From Chitinophaga sp. CF418 (lineage in GTDB: Bacteria; Bacteroidota; Bacteroidia; Chitinophagales; Chitinophagaceae), in the NCBI RefSeq assembly GCF_900142925.1, contig NZ_FRCN01000001.1, forward strand, positions 496,001-560,000: a DNA stretch of 64,000 bases. Reading direction: 5' to 3'. A program made the translations under genes and the position numbers. Every line of letters starts with the position of its first letter. The stretch's first letter is position 1. The notes beneath the pieces were generated by a model, which ran no database searches, had not been told where the DNA came from, and was given only the letters and a program-made list of their open reading frames with translations. Shown here piece after piece: positions 7,827 to 16,295 of the stretch.

Positions 7827-8963
7827 TTACACTACCGTAATATGTGCATAAGCATATGAGAATCTTGCACTCTCAGGCACCATCATTACGATAGTCTGTC
7901 CTTTTTTCAGCATATTATTATTCATCAGCTCTTCCAGCATAAAATAAGGAGATGCTGTACCCACGTTACCTACTTTGGTCAGGTTGGTAAACCATTTTTC
8001 CTGTGGAATAGGTACTCCCAGGCGGGTGATCTCTTCATCTATTTTAAAACGGAAGAACTCAGAAGACAAGTGTGGCAGGAAATAATCCAGTTTATCGAGG
8101 TCGATGTTATGACGCTCTACCAGCTCCTTCCACATTTTTGCACCGGACGGAACAATGTTCTTACCCAGCAGGCGGGTATCCTGCTTGAAGGAGAATACGC
8201 TATGCTGTGCCCACTCTTCCGGCGTCATATCTATCCAGCCTTTGGTGGAGCCATCTTCATTCTTGATGGAACCGGCATACATACAGGTTTCCAGTTCGTG
8301 CGCATAGGAGGCTATTTCCACCCAGTCTACGCGCAGGGAAAGACCTGTTTCATTAGGTTTATCCTGGAACAGGGCTGCACTGGCGCCATCAGAGAGCATC
8401 CAGCGGAGGAAATCTTTTTCAAAAGCGATGATCGGATTATCTTCCAGTTGTTTCAGGTTATCGGTTTCGGGCTGGAATTTCTCCGCCAGCATCCAGCTGG
8501 AGAATTTCTCAGAACCAGTACTTACCGCATTGCTGGTATTACCGCATTTAATGGACATCCAGGCATATTTGAATGCCTGCATACCTGCAGCACAGGCGCC
8601 TGTGGCTGCTATTAATTCTACCGGCTGGCATTTCAGCAAGCCATGCACCATAGCGGCATGGTTAGGCAGCAGCTGATCGGGCGAAGTTGTACCACATGCC
8701 AGCAACTGCAATTTGCTGATAGGGAATTTATCATCAAACAGATTGTTTACAGCCGCGGCTGTCATTTCAGCGTTCGAATGAGTTGATTTTCCTTCTTTAT
8801 CCAGTGAATAATAACGTGTTTTGATCTTATTATTTCCCAGAATTCTCAGTCGGGCGCGGGAGGGCTTTCCATCCACCATGCCCAGAATGCTTTCCATTTC
8901 ATCATTCCCTACAGGCTCATTTGGCAAAAACTTAGATAGCCTTGTAATATAAACTTCCTTCAT
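7827..8963 (-). CDS. darB: DarB-type ketosynthase III of dialkylresorcinol synthesis
   Basis: The 378-residue KAS III-like enzyme has the triad C124 (ATGACAAGMQ), H298 (YFLPHLSSEF) and N333 (KVGNVGTAS). Length and motifs fit the DarB group, which condenses two beta-keto acyl chains en route to 2,5-dialkylcyclohexane-1,3-diones. The DarA partner is encoded next upstream on the same strand after 367 bp, and a pigment ACP/ketosynthase unit lies downstream. It probably supplies the dialkylresorcinol half of a flexirubin-type pigment. The distinction from housekeeping FabH rests on the shifted active-site surroundings and on linkage to darA. Confidence 0.88.
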   Translation of the reverse strand: MKEVYITRLSKFLPNEPVGNDEMESILGMVDGKPSRARLRILGNNKIKTRYYSLDKEGKSTHSNAEMTAAAVNNLFDDKFPISKLQLLACGTTSPDQLLPNHAAMVHGLLKCQPVELIAATGACAAGMQAFKYAWMSIKCGNTSNAVSTGSEKFSSWMLAEKFQPETDNLKQLEDNPIIAFEKDFLRWMLSDGASAALFQDKPNETGLSLRVDWVEIASYAHELETCMYAGSIKNEDGSTKGWIDMTPEEWAQHSVFSFKQDTRLLGKNIVPSGAKMWKELVERHNIDLDKLDYFLPHLSSEFFRFKIDEEITRLGVPIPQEKWFTNLTKVGNVGTASPYFMLEELMNNNMLKKGQTIVMMVPESARFSYAYAHITVV

Positions 8964-9330
8964 TTGAAATAGATTCCTGTTTTTTTAAGTTGATGCCTAT
9001 CCTCCTTTAAAGACTGGCTATTGATTTACAATGGTATGTTATCAGTGCAAACTCGCGGCCCTTCATTCAGACAGGTCATCTCCCATTTACGTATGTTACA
9101 TTGGTTACATGAATGTCCAGTTGGCCCTTCCTCAATCCTTCTGATACTGGCAAATCATCCCCCGCGTTACTTATTATATGAAATGTCCGATTTGCCCCCT
9201 CTTCATCCTTTTGAAATACACAAACGCCCGTAAATATAGAATACTCTACGGATATTACCGTAAAACAGTCAATTACATGTTGTCCCGGATAATAATTACA
9301 CGATAAGTATTACATGACCAACGGCTGGGC
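8964..9330. other. darB-darA spacer with an imperfect direct repeat
   Basis: This gene-free 367-bp spacer has no convincing ORF. It contains two related segments, 9106-9147 and 9175-9219, 69 bases apart. Both have the layout A/T-rich, ATGAA(A)TGTCC, GCCC, C-T-rich, ATCCTT. They lie upstream of darB and could be duplicated regulatory sites or decayed sequence. No good -7/-33 pair was found. Confidence 0.4.
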
Positions 9331-10251
9331 TTAGCGCAGATGTATGCCTTTATAGTACTCGACGTCCTCCTGGAGCTGTTTTTTATTTAACGCCAGCTTT
9401 AAAATAGATGTTATTTTGGCTATAGGCGATAATACAAAAATACCGATCAGCAGCAATCCTCTGTACATCGTTACCCGTCCCTGGCGTTCCGGTGCTCCCG
9501 GACCTCCTTTGGCGCTGATGAATTTCGACCAGTAACGGAAAGCCCTGATACCTCTTCCTTCCAGCAGGATCAGATTAGGTAACAGGTCAATGGCGCCCAA
9601 TTCCAGCAACGCTGGTTGTAATGTATCCCACTGTCTGGTTTCCAGTGCTTTACCTATCGGTTCCGCAAACCGTACCGATTCAACTATATCCTTTTCCTGT
9701 ACACCTGCAGGCGGTAACAGTGATGTTGCTTCTTTCTTTCCTTTGAACTGCCATCTCAATACCGTAATCAGTGCCACAAGGTTCGGCGACGTGTCTTTCA
9801 GTACAATATTGCCAACCAGTTTCGCTCCGGCCTTCTGTAGATATTCTTTCACTCTTTCCTGCGCATTCAGCCACATATTGCGGCACCCCATTAACGTGAT
9901 AACAGGTTTGCCTTTCAGCAGGCGGCCTGCTATATCACTCTGCAAAAATGCTGCCGTAGGTTGAGATGGAGACAGGAACCAGGGTTGGTAAGCCAGGATA
10001 ACAAGGTCAAAATGCTCATCCGGATTCACCTTTAGTGGCTCAATACCTCTTGGACGTCCTAACACCGTTTCCGGCATTGTATCATAAAAAACCTGTTTTT
10101 TCCATGGGAACTCAAATGGTTGCAATGGTTTCAATTCTTCATATACAATGGTTGCTTTATCCTGTAAAGGGCCAAGCACTGTATCGATGATTCTTTTCAG
10201 TTGCCCCGTTTGCGTATAATACACAACCAGGATCTTAGGTCGTTCAATCAT
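9331..10251 (-). CDS. darA: DarA-type dialkylresorcinol condensing/aromatising enzyme
   Basis: The 306-residue protein starts with a flavodoxin-like segment (KILVVYYTQTGQLKRIID). A second strand-loop follows at residues 80-130 (DLVILAYQPWFL, GKPVITLMGCRNMW), consistent with FMN or dinucleotide binding. A hydrophobic helix near residues 265-290 could anchor it to the membrane. This is the pattern I associate with DarA, the partner of DarB that gives the aromatic 2,5-dialkylresorcinol. It lies upstream of darB on the same strand. The assignment rests on recalled family resemblance plus the darB neighbour. Confidence 0.78.
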   Translation of the reverse strand: MIERPKILVVYYTQTGQLKRIIDTVLGPLQDKATIVYEELKPLQPFEFPWKKQVFYDTMPETVLGRPRGIEPLKVNPDEHFDLVILAYQPWFLSPSQPTAAFLQSDIAGRLLKGKPVITLMGCRNMWLNAQERVKEYLQKAGAKLVGNIVLKDTSPNLVALITVLRWQFKGKKEATSLLPPAGVQEKDIVESVRFAEPIGKALETRQWDTLQPALLELGAIDLLPNLILLEGRGIRAFRYWSKFISAKGGPGAPERQGRVTMYRGLLLIGIFVLSPIAKITSILKLALNKKQLQEDVEYYKGIHLR

Positions 10252-10669
10252 AAAAGGAATAGGAGGTTCAACAATATTGAAGCCGTAAACTTACGAAAAA
10301 CAATATTAGGCAAAAGATATTTTTTTGTTATATGAATAACGGTCGTTAGTAAACGCTTGTTCAAATATCAGGGAATATCCTGTTCTCATCCCTGACAGAT
10401 CACTTGTTCTACCTAAAAGTAACGCCTGCGGGAAAGCGTAGGTTGCTTTTCCGCAGGCGTTCTATCTCTTAACTGTGATGTAAGGCAATTACCCCCGACA
10501 TAAACAGCATCAATAATCGTCATCATCAACTCCTATCTTGTGCCTTAGCCAGGTACTGCCGTATCCTCTGCATTTTGTTTACAGCAGTACCGTGGCCAAA
10601 GGACTTAATTAGTTGTTTAACAGGTACAAAGATGCTGTATTGTACAATAACATAACTGTTAAAGTGAAC
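10252..10669. other. Gene-free gap between darA and the methyltransferase
   Basis: This 418-bp gap holds the darA promoter region (no clear TAnnTTTG at proper spacing), a strong hairpin (annotated separately) and an A/T-rich stretch next to the methyltransferase stop. No ORF with coding character was seen. Confidence 0.4.
10421..10461. terminator. Strong hairpin, probable terminator
   Basis: Arms 10421-10437 and 10445-10461 pair over 17 bases with a single G.T pair and a 7-base loop. On the minus strand a short T tract (ACTTTT) follows, so it could end the methyltransferase transcript about 210 bases after its stop. The distance is unusual and a processing or DNA-level role is possible. Confidence 0.55.
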
Positions 10670-11338
10670 TTAAAATTTTATTCCACGTAAACAAATATTC
10701 TCTAACTCCACCATCGTACTGCCGTCACTTGACATTCTGGGCGCCTCCATCCCGGTCTTTACCTCAATGTCCCTGAATCCATTCGCTTCCAGCAATGCTT
10801 TAGCCTCTTCTGCACTATACAAGGTAAAGCCATGAGAGCTGAAAGACAATTGCTGCATGGTTTCCCTGGAACGGATAGCCAGTACCAACTCTCCCCCGGT
10901 ATCCAATACACGATGTATTGCATTGAGAGCCAGGGCAGGTTCGTCCCAGAAATACAACACATTCACCGCAAATACCTTCGTAAAGGCTCCTGCTGCAAAT
11001 TGCATTTCCTCTGTTCTGCCCAGGTACAGTTCCACGCTACCATCTGCAACGCGGGCCTGATTTTCCCGGATGGCTTCTGCTACCATTGTCTCAGACATAT
11101 CAAGGCCGGTGTACCGGATTGGGGTCCCTCTTTCAAAGAGCGCAGGAATGAAATGCCCGTTCCCAAATCCTATTTCCAGTATCCGCTCGCCGGGCTTTAT
11201 CTCCAGGAGGCCCAGCACCATCTTATAAAGAGCTGCATTCGACTTATTCATCGCAGTGCCCACTCTTAACCCATTTTCACCTTCCGGCCTGCGCAACTGG
11301 CTGGCCACCTCTTCGGCGGTCATCGATGGCTTCTCCAT
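10670..11338 (-). CDS. Class I SAM-dependent methyltransferase
   Basis: The 222-residue protein has motif I ILEIGFGNGHF (about 53-63), an acidic end of strand 2 (YTGLDMS) and the motif IV region VFAVNVLYFW. This is the standard Rossmann methyltransferase order of the UbiE/Methyltransf_11 group. The substrate cannot be read from the sequence. It lies upstream of darA on the same strand but is separated by 418 bp and a hairpin, so membership of the pigment cluster is doubtful. A helical N-terminus (TAEEVASQLRRPEGENG) precedes the domain. Confidence 0.9.
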   Translation of the reverse strand: MEKPSMTAEEVASQLRRPEGENGLRVGTAMNKSNAALYKMVLGLLEIKPGERILEIGFGNGHFIPALFERGTPIRYTGLDMSETMVAEAIRENQARVADGSVELYLGRTEEMQFAAGAFTKVFAVNVLYFWDEPALALNAIHRVLDTGGELVLAIRSRETMQQLSFSSHGFTLYSAEEAKALLEANGFRDIEVKTGMEAPRMSSDGSTMVELENICLRGIKF

Positions 11339-11408
11339 AATATATTGTCTGTTTACGTAGCTTATGAACGATCCTGAATTACATTATATATACAGAGCAG
11401 GGTGAATC

Positions 11409-12125
11409 TTAGCTCTTACGCACGGATCCTGAACCGGCGATTTTGGAACTTACTTCCGGGGTGCCTTTATATCTTACATCGCCGGAGCCTGCGATCTTCG
11501 CTTCCAGCTTCACACTGGCATGTACGTCTACGTTGCCACTGCCGGCAATGCTGATCTGGGCATTTTCAGAATGCAGGTCGCTGCCCTGAAAATTACCGCT
11601 GCCTGCCAGGCTTACTTCCAGGTCTTTGGTTTCACCGCTCAGCTTAATATTACCAGAGCCAGCTGAAGATGCCTCTACTTCCGGGCTGTTCACTGCGCCG
11701 TCAATATTACCGCTGCCTGAAAGCTTCAGACGTACCCCATCGGCATTCTGCAGTGTATTGGTAATATGTATGTTACCGGAGCCGGCGAGCGACAGAAAGT
11801 TTACATCGGGAGCAGTCAGTTTTATCTTGATGCCCTTACTTGTCTTTACCGAGATATGGTCCTTCAGGTCCACTACGAGCTCACTTCCATGCAGTTCCAG
11901 CCGCACATATTGAATGATGTTGTCTTCGGCTTCGATCACTGCCGGTTGGGCCGGTCCCTGAGTGAATTCTATATCCATGGCTCCTTTCAGCACTACTTTC
12001 TCATAATCTCCCACGGTATGGGTTTCTGTAGTCACGTTGCCGCTGCCGTTGATGCGCTGGCCATCGCAACTGTATTGAGTTACAAGCAATAGAGTAATAG
12101 CTGAAAAACAAATGATCTTTTTCAT
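11409..12125 (-). CDS. GIN-domain (DUF2807) exported lipoprotein
   Basis: The start is set at the ATG giving MKKIICFSAITLLLVTQYSC. This is a signal sequence ending in a cysteine, so a lipoprotein or exported protein is likely. The upstream in-frame extension (to 12197) has no signal-peptide logic. The mature part has at least eight SGSGN/AGSGN-type turns at regular spacing from about residue 100, the hallmark of the parallel beta-helix-like putative auto-transporter adhesin, head GIN domain. Function of the family is not settled. It is transcribed away from guaA and shares the 134-bp upstream region with it. Confidence 0.88.
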   Translation of the reverse strand: MKKIICFSAITLLLVTQYSCDGQRINGSGNVTTETHTVGDYEKVVLKGAMDIEFTQGPAQPAVIEAEDNIIQYVRLELHGSELVVDLKDHISVKTSKGIKIKLTAPDVNFLSLAGSGNIHITNTLQNADGVRLKLSGSGNIDGAVNSPEVEASSAGSGNIKLSGETKDLEVSLAGSGNFQGSDLHSENAQISIAGSGNVDVHASVKLEAKIAGSGDVRYKGTPEVSSKIAGSGSVRKS

Positions 12126-12222
12126 AAGGGTAATATTTGTTTGGGTTGTAAAATGGCGATTTATACACATGTATATTACGAATATAAGAACAATCATCTA
12201 TAGACTATTCCCATTTTCAAAC

Positions 12223-12252
12223 TTGGGATTTCATATTTGGCCTTTATCTTTG
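12223..12252 (+). promoter_or_regulatory. guaA promoter, -33/-7 pair with very short leader
   Basis: TTG at 12223-12225 and TATCTTTG at 12245-12252 are separated by 19 bases, the ideal Bacteroidota sigma-ABfr layout. The guaA ATG begins at 12260, so the predicted leader is only a few nucleotides. Confidence 0.7.
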
Positions 12253-12259
12253 CACCACC

Positions 12260-13798
12260 ATGACAGAAAAGATACTTATACTAGACTTTGGCTCTCAATA
12301 TACGCAGCTGATCGCACGCAGTATCAGGGAGTTGAACATTTATTGCGAAATCAAGCCTTGTCTTCAGCCGGTACAATGGGATGATACAGTAAAAGGCATT
12401 ATTCTCTCCGGTAGTCCGTTCTCGGTGAACGATGCCGGTGCACCAACCGTTGACATAGCTGCCATGGCGGCAAAAGTTCCTGTACTCGGCGTTTGCTATG
12501 GCGCCCAGCTCACAGCAAAAGTATTCGGCGGCGAAGTAGCCAAAAGCTCCATCCGCGAATATGGCCGTGCATTTATGGACCATGAGAACAAGGAAGAAAA
12601 GCTCCTGTATGATATCTCTTCCCGCAGCCAGGTATGGATGAGCCATTCAGACACCATCGTGCGTATGCCCGAAGGATTTGAGATCATCGCCCATACTGAC
12701 AACATCCCGGTAGCGGCCTTCAAATCTGAAACCGTAGCCAAACACCCTATCCTGGGCCTGCAGTTCCACCCGGAAGTGACCCACTCCCTGGAAGGTAAAC
12801 AACTGCTCCGCAACTTCCTGGTACACATCTGCGGATGTAAACAGGACTGGACGCCGGCAGCATTTGTTCAGGAAACCATCGAAAAGATCAAGGCACAGGT
12901 AGGCGACAAAAAAGTAATCATGGCGCTTAGCGGTGGTGTTGACTCTACCGTGGCAGCCGAACTGATACACAAAGCGATAGGAAGCAACCTGTATTGCATA
13001 TTCGTGGATAACGGCCTGCTCCGTAAGAACGAATTCGAAACCGTACTGGATTCCTACAAGCACATGGGCCTGAACGTAAAAGGCGTAAACGCCAAAGATC
13101 TCTTCTACGGAGAACTGAACGGCGTAAGCGATCCTGAGAAAAAACGTAAGATCATTGGCCGTCTCTTCATCGAGGTATTCCAGCAGGAAGCCAACCAGCT
13201 GAAAGATATCTCCTTCCTGGGTCAGGGTACTATCTACCCTGATGTGATAGAATCCGTTTCCGTAAATGGTCCTTCTGTTACAATCAAATCCCATCACAAC
13301 GTAGGCGGTCTGCCTGAAAAGATGAACATGGGACTGGTAGAGCCGCTGCGTTTCCTCTTCAAAGACGAGGTAAGACGCGTAGGCCGTGAAATAGGCATCA
13401 GCGACATATTCCTGGGCCGTCATCCTTTCCCTGGTCCGGGTCTGGCTATCCGCATCCTGGGTGAGATCACCCCTGAGAAAGTTGCTATGCTGCAGGAAGC
13501 AGACGCCGTATATATCGACGGACTTCGCGAAGCGGAGCTGTACGACAAAGTATGGCAGGCTGGCACCATCCTCCTGCCGGTACAGAGCGTAGGGGTAATG
13601 GGAGACGAAAGGACCTATGAATTCACCGTAGCCCTCCGTGCAGTAACCTCGGTTGACGGTATGACTGCCGACTGGGCACACCTGCCACATGAATTCCTGG
13701 CTAAGATGTCTAACGATATTATCAATAAAGTGAAAGGTATTAATCGTGTGGTATACGATATCAGCTCCAAACCACCGGCTACCATCGAATGGGAATAA
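12260..13798 (+). CDS. guaA: GMP synthase (glutamine-hydrolysing)
   Basis: This 512-residue two-domain enzyme converts XMP, ATP and glutamine to GMP. The N-terminal class I glutamine amidotransferase has nucleophile C79 (GVCYGAQL) and H170/E172 (QFHPEV). The ATP-pyrophosphatase domain has the PP-loop SGGVDS (224-229), and the C-terminal dimerisation domain ends in [11 protein letters not shown], as in all GuaA. Length is normal and nothing is missing. It is a monocistronic plus-strand gene with its own promoter, followed by a long hairpin before the next lipoprotein gene. Confidence 0.99.
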   Translation: MTEKILILDFGSQYTQLIARSIRELNIYCEIKPCLQPVQWDDTVKGIILSGSPFSVNDAGAPTVDIAAMAAKVPVLGVCYGAQLTAKVFGGEVAKSSIREYGRAFMDHENKEEKLLYDISSRSQVWMSHSDTIVRMPEGFEIIAHTDNIPVAAFKSETVAKHPILGLQFHPEVTHSLEGKQLLRNFLVHICGCKQDWTPAAFVQETIEKIKAQVGDKKVIMALSGGVDSTVAAELIHKAIGSNLYCIFVDNGLLRKNEFETVLDSYKHMGLNVKGVNAKDLFYGELNGVSDPEKKRKIIGRLFIEVFQQEANQLKDISFLGQGTIYPDVIESVSVNGPSVTIKSHHNVGGLPEKMNMGLVEPLRFLFKDEVRRVGREIGISDIFLGRHPFPGPGLAIRILGEITPEKVAMLQEADAVYIDGLREAELYDKVWQAGTILLPVQSVGVMGDERTYEFTVALRAVTSVDGMTADWAHLPHEFLAKMSNDIINKVKGINRVVYDISSKPPATIEWE

Positions 13799-13816
13799 TT
13801 CCCTGAGCTATGAGTA

Positions 13817-13870
13817 GAAACGCTTAACGCTGAGCACTTTATATATTTGCACCTCAGTGTTAAGCGTTTC
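13817..13870 (+). terminator. Long hairpin after guaA with promoter-like loop
   Basis: Eighteen-base arms (13817-13834 and 13853-13870) pair with one G.T pair. The 18-base loop contains TATATTTG (13843-13850), a match to the -7 promoter consensus. Only a weak T tract follows. It could end guaA transcription, and may also overlap the promoter of the downstream lipoprotein gene. Confidence 0.5.
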
Positions 13871-13912
13871 TTGTTCAACGCCTGGGAACGATTTTTGTAA
13901 TTAATCATCGCT

Positions 13913-15238
13913 ATGAGTAAATCCAAAATATGCAGTCTGATGGTCACTGCATGCGCACTGACCATTCTGCTGTCTGCCTGTTCGCTGTTTAAAAGCAGTA
14001 GCAGCAGCAGCACCACTGCTCCGCCAACAACTGTCACAAAGCCTAAAGAGGAAGAAAAGAAAAACGAGGACAAAAAGAAAGATGAAAAAGCAGCCCCTTT
14101 CAACGTACCGGCATTTGCCCGTGAACTGAAAAAAAGCTCCTACAACGTTGCACTCTTTGCTCCACTCTATCTTGACTCCGTTTTTACAAATGGCACAGAA
14201 CTTTCAGGCCGCACCCTGCCCCGTTATGTATTGCCTGGCCTTGATTTTTACGAAGGCGCCCAACTGGCGCTCGACAGCCTGCAACAGCAAGGTGTAAAGC
14301 TCAATGTACACGTATATGACAGCAAATCCAGGGCTAATAGCATCGATAACCTGACAAGGAGTAAATTGCTGGACAGCGTAGATCTCATTATCGCTGCGGT
14401 AAGCTCTCCTGAGATACAGGAACTCAGCAATGTAGCCCGTCGGAGAGAGGTCAACCTAGTATCGGCCACTTATCCAAATGATGGCGGTATCACGGCCAAT
14501 CCTTTCCTGCTGATCACCAACAGCATGCTCAGGACGCATGGAGAAGCACTTCAACGTTACCTGCAGGAAACATTTGCTACCAAGAACATCCTGCTGTTCC
14601 ATCGTAACAGCGCCTTTGAGAAACGCATCGCAGCCGATTTCAAGGCCGACTACGAAAAGATGCAGAATCCGAAGAAATCACATATCCGCGAAGTGATCTG
14701 GAATGATGCCATGACAGATGGGGAATTGTCCCAGTTCATGCTGGCAGACAGACCTAACCTCTGTATCATTACCGCCCTGGATGAGACCAATGCAAAGGCC
14801 ATCCTGCGTAAACTCAGCGTGCAGACCGGCACCTATCCTATCCAGGTTTACGGTATGCCTACCTGGGATATCATGAAGTTCAAAGAGCCTGAGTTCAAGG
14901 ACATGCAGATCTACTACACTTCTCCCTACTTCAATGATAAGACCAACGCTTACAGCCGTTATATCACGGATTATTTCAAGCGCATCTACAAATCCCGTCC
15001 GTCAGATATGGCTTTCAAGGGATTTGAGCTGACCTGGTATTTCGTAAAACAGCTGACTGATAAAGGTGTTTACTTCAACGGTAGCCTGAACGATCCTTCT
15101 AAAAAAGTGTTCAACAATCTCAATTATCAGCCGGTATACCTGAAAGATGGCGCCACTATGCCTGATTACTTTGAGAATAAGAACATCAACATCATACAAA
15201 AGAACGATAGCAGCGATGTGAGGATGAATTTCCAGTAA
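13913..15238 (+). CDS. Periplasmic-binding-protein-type lipoprotein
   Basis: The 441-residue protein has a lipobox (LLSAC, cysteine at about residue 22). A low-complexity linker follows (serine run, then a Pro/Thr/Lys/Glu-rich segment to about residue 65), then a type 1 periplasmic-binding fold (Leu/Ile/Val-binding family). VALFAPLYLDSVF opens the fold, and GAQLALDSLQ and LIIAAVSSPEIQ mark the family pattern. No permease or ATPase genes are adjacent. It may therefore be a cell-wall-related LpoA-like regulator rather than a transporter component; that is uncertain. It ends at a clear terminator. Confidence 0.87.
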   Translation: MSKSKICSLMVTACALTILLSACSLFKSSSSSSTTAPPTTVTKPKEEEKKNEDKKKDEKAAPFNVPAFARELKKSSYNVALFAPLYLDSVFTNGTELSGRTLPRYVLPGLDFYEGAQLALDSLQQQGVKLNVHVYDSKSRANSIDNLTRSKLLDSVDLIIAAVSSPEIQELSNVARRREVNLVSATYPNDGGITANPFLLITNSMLRTHGEALQRYLQETFATKNILLFHRNSAFEKRIAADFKADYEKMQNPKKSHIREVIWNDAMTDGELSQFMLADRPNLCIITALDETNAKAILRKLSVQTGTYPIQVYGMPTWDIMKFKEPEFKDMQIYYTSPYFNDKTNAYSRYITDYFKRIYKSRPSDMAFKGFELTWYFVKQLTDKGVYFNGSLNDPSKKVFNNLNYQPVYLKDGATMPDYFENKNINIIQKNDSSDVRMNFQ

Positions 15239-15261
15239 ACATTACTGTTGTTTCTTTAACG

Positions 15262-15302
15262 CAAAGAGGGTGTCGAATTACAAAGGCACCCTCTTTGTTT
15301 TT
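15262..15302 (+). terminator. Intrinsic terminator of the binding-protein gene
   Basis: Eleven-base perfect arms (15262-15272 and 15287-15297) are followed directly by a T tract, 23 bases after the stop codon. Confidence 0.88.
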
Positions 15303-15585
15303 CTACCCATTCCGTCCGGCGGCAGCCCTTTCCCGCACCCTCAGCTGCCATTGACAATAGTCTTGTTATAAAAGATCCCAAGCGGTTTTGTAACAGCCGC
15401 CAATCACATCCTGGAAGCATCCCACCCTATTCATTTGCTGTTCACAATGCAATGTTAGGAAAGAATTCAAAGCGGTTTAAAGCAATGTATACGAAGGCCA
15501 CTTATGTCGTCATAAAAGCCCCTTATCCCGTTATAAGAGCCTTTCGTGATTGCTATGACAAAGTCAGTATCTCCGTTTAACCAGC

Positions 15586-15680
15586 ATACAAGTTGCATAT
15601 GACCAGGATCTTCCTCCGTTCTTCCTCCGTTTTTAACGGAAGAAGAACGGAGGAAGATCCTGGTCATATGCAACTTGTAT
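15586..15680. repeat. Giant inverted repeat 1 (46-bp arms, 3-base loop)
   Basis: Arms 15586-15631 and 15635-15680 are complementary at every position except one C.A mismatch, seven base pairs from the loop. The loop is TTT. Each arm contains an internal direct repeat of CTTCCTCCGTT. No T tract follows, so it does not look like an ordinary terminator. Confidence 0.9.
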
Positions 15681-15743
15681 ACAACTCACGTGAACCTTGT
15701 CTTAGTCCTGAAAGTTTACCTTTTCAGAGCATTTGAATTCGCT

Positions 15744-15835
15744 TTGATATCGCTTTGATAACGCTCATTCTACGTTGATCTTACGTTCATGAACGTAGGA
15801 TCAACGTAGAATGAGCGTTATCAAAGCGATATCAA
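15744..15835. repeat. Giant inverted repeat 2 (44-bp arms, 4-base loop)
   Basis: Arms 15744-15787 and 15792-15835 are complementary throughout, except for one T.G pair at the seventh base pair from the loop. The internal direct repeat CGCTTTGATA occurs twice in each arm. The architecture is the same as the hairpin 63 bases upstream, but the sequence differs. Confidence 0.9.
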
Positions 15836-16295
15836 GCCGGCTATTAATACACACTTTGTAAACTTTAAACACGACTACCGGGCTGAAGATGTAAACCTGC
15901 ATCAGGACCAACGCAGAATGTCCCGTACACCAAAAAAGGATGCCCCCGACTACTGGGACATCCATTCTCCTAAATATGGCTGAGAGGGGGTTAAATTGAG
16001 GATTCAAGGCCGGGTATAATGCAGATAATATTTTTTGTTGCTCTTTACTATATAGTCAGCGAAAGAGCTCAAATCTTCGCGCCATAATACAAATTTCTCC
16101 ATCTTTCCACCTGCTAATTCCATTTCAAGTCCAACTTAAAGGCACGTATAAAGCATATATAAGGCAGACATACAGCATACTCATGGCTGATTTAAAGGTA
16201 TTTTATAATTTTTTTTTGAAGATTTCATCCGCAATATCAAAATAGTATCAGAACTACCCCTCATTACGCATGAAAATTGCATACTTTGCTTTCAT

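Larger units (their letters stand above)
15303..16295. other. One-kilobase gene-free region rich in inverted repeats
   Basis: No ORF here has coding character. From left to right it contains nested palindromes (15481-15554), a 46-bp-arm hairpin (15586-15680), a 44-bp-arm hairpin (15744-15835), a weaker imperfect inverted repeat around 15916-15968, and an A/T-rich approach to the exonuclease gene. A TACTTTG motif at about 16281 may belong to that gene's promoter. Confidence 0.6.

Noticed and set aside
12281..13690. Long antisense ORFs opposite guaA
   Set aside because: They are frame shadows of a highly conserved gene and have no domain of their own.
15467..15673. Minus-strand ORF of 68 codons over the first giant hairpin
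   Set aside because: Its N-terminus is the hairpin arm itself; composition looks non-coding.
15801..16007. Minus-strand ORF of 68 codons in the gene-free region
   Set aside because: It starts in plain intergenic sequence, runs through one arm of the second giant hairpin, and shows no recognisable domain.
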